A program made the translations under genes and the position numbers. Positions 61,161 to 64,000 of a DNA stretch of 64,000 bases are shown here, piece after piece. Position 1 is the first letter of the stretch, and each line of letters begins with the position of its first letter. The DNA is from Massilia varians (lineage in GTDB: Bacteria; Pseudomonadota; Gammaproteobacteria; Burkholderiales; Burkholderiaceae_D). The notes beneath the pieces were generated by a model that saw nothing but the letters and a program-made list of their open reading frames with translations, had not been told where the DNA came from and did not search any database. The DNA is taken from assembly GCF_027923905.1 (NCBI RefSeq), contig NZ_AP026966.1, forward strand, positions 4,961,001 through 5,025,000. The letters run 5' to 3'.

Positions 61161-62429
61161 CTACCGGATAAGTCGTCGCAGGAGTTCAACAGTGCGCAGG
61201 GTGGCGCCGCGGTGGCGGCCCGCGAACGCGAGCGCGTGGGCGCCCATCGCGCTGCGCGCGGCCCCGTCTTCCAGCAGGCGCAGCGCGGCCGCCATCAAGG
61301 CGTCGGCATCAGGCACGCGCAGGGCCGCGCCGTCGGCCACCGCCTCGTCGGTCGCCTGGGCGAAGTTGAAGGTGTGCTCGCCCACCAGCACCGGCTTGCC
61401 GAGGGCGCAGGCTTCGATCAGGTTCTGGCCGCCCAGCCGCATCAGGCTGCCGCCGATGAAGGCGCAGTCGCAGGCGGCGTAATAGGCGAACATCTCGCCC
61501 ATCGAGTCGCCCAGCAGCACGTCGGCGCCCTCGAGGCCCGCTTCCAGGCGCGAGCGCCGCTCCACCCTCAGGCCGCGCGCCGCCGCCAGCTTCTCCACCT
61601 CGTCGAAACGCTGCGGATGGCGCGGCACGATCGCCAGCAGCGCAGCGGCCGGCTTGTCGGCGGCGCGCACCCAGGCGTCCAGGATCAGGGCTTCCTCGCC
61701 CTCGCGGGTGCTGGCGCACAGGAACACCGGGCGCTGGCCAAACTGCGCACGCAGCCAGGCGCCCTTCTCCAGCGCGGCCTGGGGCGGCACCACGTCGAAC
61801 TTGATGCTGCCGGTCACCGCCACCTGCGGCGCGCCGAGCGAGCGGATACGGGCCGCGTCAGCCTCGGTCTGCGCCGCCACCAGGGTGATGGCCTGCGCCG
61901 CGTCCGTCATCAGGGCGCCCATTTTGCGCCCGCGTCTGAGCGAGCGTTCCGACAGGCGCGCATTGACCAGCGCCACCGGCACCCCGGCCGACGCGCAGCC
62001 GGCAATCAGGTTCGGCCAGACCTCGGTCTCCATCAGGATGCACACGCGCGGCTGGAAGCGGCGCAGGAAGCGCCCCACCATGAAGCCGGTGTCGTAAGGC
62101 AGGTAGGACTGCACCAGGCGCTCGCCATGGTGGCCGAACAGGGACTTGCCGGTGGCGCGCCCGGTCGGCGTCATGTGGGTCAGCAGGATGCGGGAATCGG
62201 GATACGCGGCCAGCAGCGCCTCGACCAGCGGCTCGGCCGCGCGGGTTTCGCCCACCGAGACGGCGTGCACCCACAGGGTCATGCGCGTCGATGGCGGCGC
62301 AGCGGGAAACCCGAGCCGCTCGGCCCAGTGGGCGCGGTAGCCGGGCTCCTGGCGCCCGCGCCACCACAGGCGGCCGAACACGAGCGGCAGCGCCAGCCAC
62401 CAGGCCAGCGAGTACAGCCAGCGCTTCAC
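61161..62429 (-). CDS. waaA: 3-deoxy-D-manno-octulosonic acid transferase WaaA (KdtA)
   Basis: WaaA transfers Kdo from CMP-Kdo to lipid A. The 422-residue GT-B glycosyltransferase has an N-terminal membrane-associated helix (LYSLAWWLALPLVFGRLWWR), the catalytic Glu in HAVSVGETRAAEPLVEAL, ILMETEVWPNLIAGC, ALVNARLSERS, and nucleotide-binding GDSMGEMFAYYAACD and GGSLMRLGGQNLIEACALGK. It overlaps waaC by 4 bp. Confidence 0.96.
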   Translation of the reverse strand: MKRWLYSLAWWLALPLVFGRLWWRGRQEPGYRAHWAERLGFPAAPPSTRMTLWVHAVSVGETRAAEPLVEALLAAYPDSRILLTHMTPTGRATGKSLFGHHGERLVQSYLPYDTGFMVGRFLRRFQPRVCILMETEVWPNLIAGCASAGVPVALVNARLSERSLRRGRKMGALMTDAAQAITLVAAQTEADAARIRSLGAPQVAVTGSIKFDVVPPQAALEKGAWLRAQFGQRPVFLCASTREGEEALILDAWVRAADKPAAALLAIVPRHPQRFDEVEKLAAARGLRVERRSRLEAGLEGADVLLGDSMGEMFAYYAACDCAFIGGSLMRLGGQNLIEACALGKPVLVGEHTFNFAQATDEAVADGAALRVPDADALMAAALRLLEDGAARSAMGAHALAFAGRHRGATLRTVELLRRLIR

Positions 62430-63406
62430 ACGGCCTCCAGCAGGCGGCGCGCGGCGGCGATCACCTCAGGCGCGGACGGCGGCGCGCCGAGGTCGCCGAG
62501 GTTGACGATGCGATCCGACCAGTTGCCCTCGGTCTTCCACTTGGGCGAATCGCAGTAGATCTCGACCGTGGGACGGACAAACGCCGCGGCGATGTGGGTC
62601 AGGCCGGTGTCCACGCCGACCGCGAGGCGTGCATGCCGGGCCAGCGCCACCGCGTCCATCATCGACAGCTTGGGCAGCACGCGCGCATTCGGCAGGCCGG
62701 CAGCCATGGCCTCGGCTTCCTGCCGTTCCTGGGGCGAGCCCCACGGCAGCAACACCGGCATCGGCGCCAGCGCGCGCCCCAGTTCGATCCAGTTCTCGCG
62801 CGGCCAGCGCTTGGCGTCGCGCGCGGTGCCGTGGAAGAACACGGCGTAGTCCTCGCGCGGCAGGAAATCGGGACGCGAGCCCGCCTGCGGCGCCGGCAGG
62901 CCGAAATCGGGCGGGTCGTCCACCGCGTAGCCGAGCGCGGCGCCGGCGACCATGCGCCCGCGCGCCACCGCGTGGGTGCGCGGATTCAGTGGAATGCTGT
63001 CGGTATGGAAGATGCGCGAGATGCCCTCATAGCCCGAGCCTTCGCTGCCGTTGGCCAGGCCGACCTTCCTGCCGCCCTTGCGCACGCGCGCCGCGCCCAT
63101 GATGACGCCGGTCTTGAGCAGGCCCTGGGTGTCGAACACATAGTCGTATTCTTCCTCGCGCAAAGTAGAGAAGAAGGCCTTGATCTCGGCCCGGGTCTGC
63201 GCCTTGCCGAGGCCCTTGCGCCAGCGGCGCAGCGCCCAGGGAATGATTTTCCGGACGTGCGGATTCAGGCGCACCAGGCTGGTGTAGCCCTCTTCCACCA
63301 CCCAGTCGATGGTGGCGCCCGGATGGTGGCGCAAGATGTCGGCCACCATCGGCAGGTTATGCAGCACGTCGCCCAGCGACGACACGCGCACCAGCAGGAT
63401 CTTCAA
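62426..63406 (-). CDS. waaC: Lipopolysaccharide heptosyltransferase I WaaC
   Basis: WaaC adds the first heptose to Kdo in the LPS core. The 326-residue GT9 glycosyltransferase has ILLVRVSSLGDVLHNLPMVA at the N-terminus, TIDWVVEEGYTSLVRLNPHV, FFHGTARDAKRWPRENWIEL and GVDTGLTHIAAAFVRPTVEI, the ADP-heptose-binding end. It overlaps waaA (ATGA) and is 10 bp downstream of the phosphohexomutase gene, so the three are co-transcribed. Confidence 0.96.
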   Translation of the reverse strand: MKILLVRVSSLGDVLHNLPMVADILRHHPGATIDWVVEEGYTSLVRLNPHVRKIIPWALRRWRKGLGKAQTRAEIKAFFSTLREEEYDYVFDTQGLLKTGVIMGAARVRKGGRKVGLANGSEGSGYEGISRIFHTDSIPLNPRTHAVARGRMVAGAALGYAVDDPPDFGLPAPQAGSRPDFLPREDYAVFFHGTARDAKRWPRENWIELGRALAPMPVLLPWGSPQERQEAEAMAAGLPNARVLPKLSMMDAVALARHARLAVGVDTGLTHIAAAFVRPTVEIYCDSPKWKTEGNWSDRIVNLGDLGAPPSAPEVIAAARRLLEAV

Positions 63407-63416
63407 GCGCAGGTCC

Positions 63417-64000
63417 TTAGAACGGCAGTGCGGCGTCCGGCTTGGCCGCCAGGATCACGGTCTTGAACTCGGCCTGGATGCGGGCCAGGGCTTCCGGGTT
63501 CTCGCCTTCGAAGCGCAGCACCACCACCGGGGTGGTGTTCGAGGAACGCGCCAGGCCGAAGCCGTCCGGGTATTCCACGCGCAGGCCGTCGATGCCGTTG
63601 ATGCTGGTGGAGGTCGGAAAAGTCGCGTTGGCGCGCAGGCTGTCGATCAGGGCGAAGTTCTCGCCTTCGTTCAGGTGCAGGTGCAGTTCCGGCGTGCTGC
63701 TGGCGATCGGCAGGCTGTTCAGCAGCTTGGAAGGGTCCTGCTCTTTCGTCAGGATCTCGAGCATGCGCGCGCCGGCGTACAGGCCGTCGTCGAAGCCGTA
63801 CCAGCGGTCCTTGAAGAAGATGTGACCGCTCATCTCGCCGCCCAGCGGTGCGCCGGTTTCCTTGAGCTTGGCCTTGACCAGCGAGTGGCCGGTCTTCCAC
63901 ATCAGCGGGCGCCCGCCCGCTTTCTCGATCCAGGGAGCGAGGTGGCGCGTGCACTTGACGTCGTACAGGATTTCGGCGCCCGGGTTGCGCGACAGGACGT
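63417..64000 (-). CDS. Phosphomannomutase/phosphoglucomutase (AlgC-type), C-terminal part
   Basis: Only the last about 194 codons are in the window; the 5' end lies beyond 64000. Signatures are KCTRHLAPWIEKAGGRPLMW (third-domain start), KTGHSLVKAKLKETGAPLGG, GGEMSGHIFFKDRWYGFDDG (sugar-specificity loop EMSGH) and the C-terminal phosphate-binding VEYPDGFGLARSSNTTPVVV. These match the alpha-phosphohexomutase AlgC/PMM-PGM group, which makes mannose 1-P and glucose 1-P for LPS and exopolysaccharide. Confidence 0.93.
   Translation of the reverse strand, partial: VLSRNPGAEILYDVKCTRHLAPWIEKAGGRPLMWKTGHSLVKAKLKETGAPLGGEMSGHIFFKDRWYGFDDGLYAGARMLEILTKEQDPSKLLNSLPIASSTPELHLHLNEGENFALIDSLRANATFPTSTSINGIDGLRVEYPDGFGLARSSNTTPVVVLRFEGENPEALARIQAEFKTVILAAKPDAALPF

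Noticed and set aside
1-64000. CRISPR array, prophage, restriction-modification or toxin-antitoxin island
   Set aside because: No regularly spaced direct repeats, no phage structural genes, no methylase/endonuclease pair. The only mobile gene is the single IS transposase.

Overview
The window is about 64 kb of GC-rich chromosomal DNA, densely packed with long ORFs. It looks like a betaproteobacterium of the Burkholderiales, most likely the Oxalobacteraceae (Massilia and relatives). This rests on gene order (miaB-ybeZ-ybeY-corC-lnt, glyQ-glyS-gmhB-plsC, rpsU-yqeY-dnaG-rpoD), DUF4402 pilin-like genes, a PEP-CTERM-type tail, and a short basic protein (17067-17237) of a kind common in Burkholderiales. 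No rRNA, CRISPR array, prophage or plasmid region is visible. The species placement is inference, not a database result.

Layout. 1-3637 (minus) is the macromolecular-synthesis operon rpsU, yqeY, dnaG, rpoD (rpoD runs off the left edge), with its own rpoD promoter and a hairpin-rich leader. 3736-4947 is a flavoprotein. 5016-6571 is a decaying pilus-like locus: an intact DUF4402 protein, a frameshifted DUF4402 gene and a chaperone gene with an internal deletion. 7037-14334 holds ybiB, aroG, tsaD, two endonuclease/exonuclease/phosphatase-fold proteins, a DsbA/FrnE-type protein, plsY and ybaK. 14561-18966 holds a PAS-PAS-GGDEF-EAL protein with a damaged EAL site, a 56-residue basic protein, xerD, ogt, and a structured RNA ending in an intrinsic terminator just upstream of ogt. 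19081-22867 pairs an orphan TRAP-type binding protein with a divergent DctS/DctR-like two-component system. 23084-33249 is mostly housekeeping: queG, tsaE, amiC, a sugar-phosphate mutarotase, an alpha-carbonic anhydrase, a DedA protein, a cyclophilin, mutL and miaA. Two identical tRNA-Met(CAU) genes follow.

35502-39753 is an acyl-CoA catabolic cluster (thiolase, acyl-CoA dehydrogenase, racemase/CoA-transferase) facing a TetR regulator, with two palindromic operators between them. 39856-44639 holds a Kef-type antiporter, a complete IS1595-type insertion sequence with intact 8-bp target duplications, and a divergent membrane AAA protease. 45255-48650 holds a PEP-CTERM-like miniprotein, DUF1697 and GST proteins, a two-gene HDOD module and a glutamine-rich HTH protein. 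49265-60427 is a long plus-strand tRNA-modification, ribosome-maturation, lipoprotein, glycyl-tRNA synthetase and LPS/lipid series. 60562-64000 (minus) is an LPS-core block: a phosphohexomutase, waaC, waaA and a YcxB-like protein.

The most unusual signal is a dispersed family of REP-like palindromes carrying a GTAGGGTG end (seven places). They abut stop codons, supply the stop codon of two genes, and in two copies carry a nested 27-nt perfect palindrome with a shared 11-nt core and co-varying arms. Next in interest are the structured RNA upstream of ogt, the degenerate EAL domain, the decaying DUF4402 locus and the divergent FtsH-like protease.
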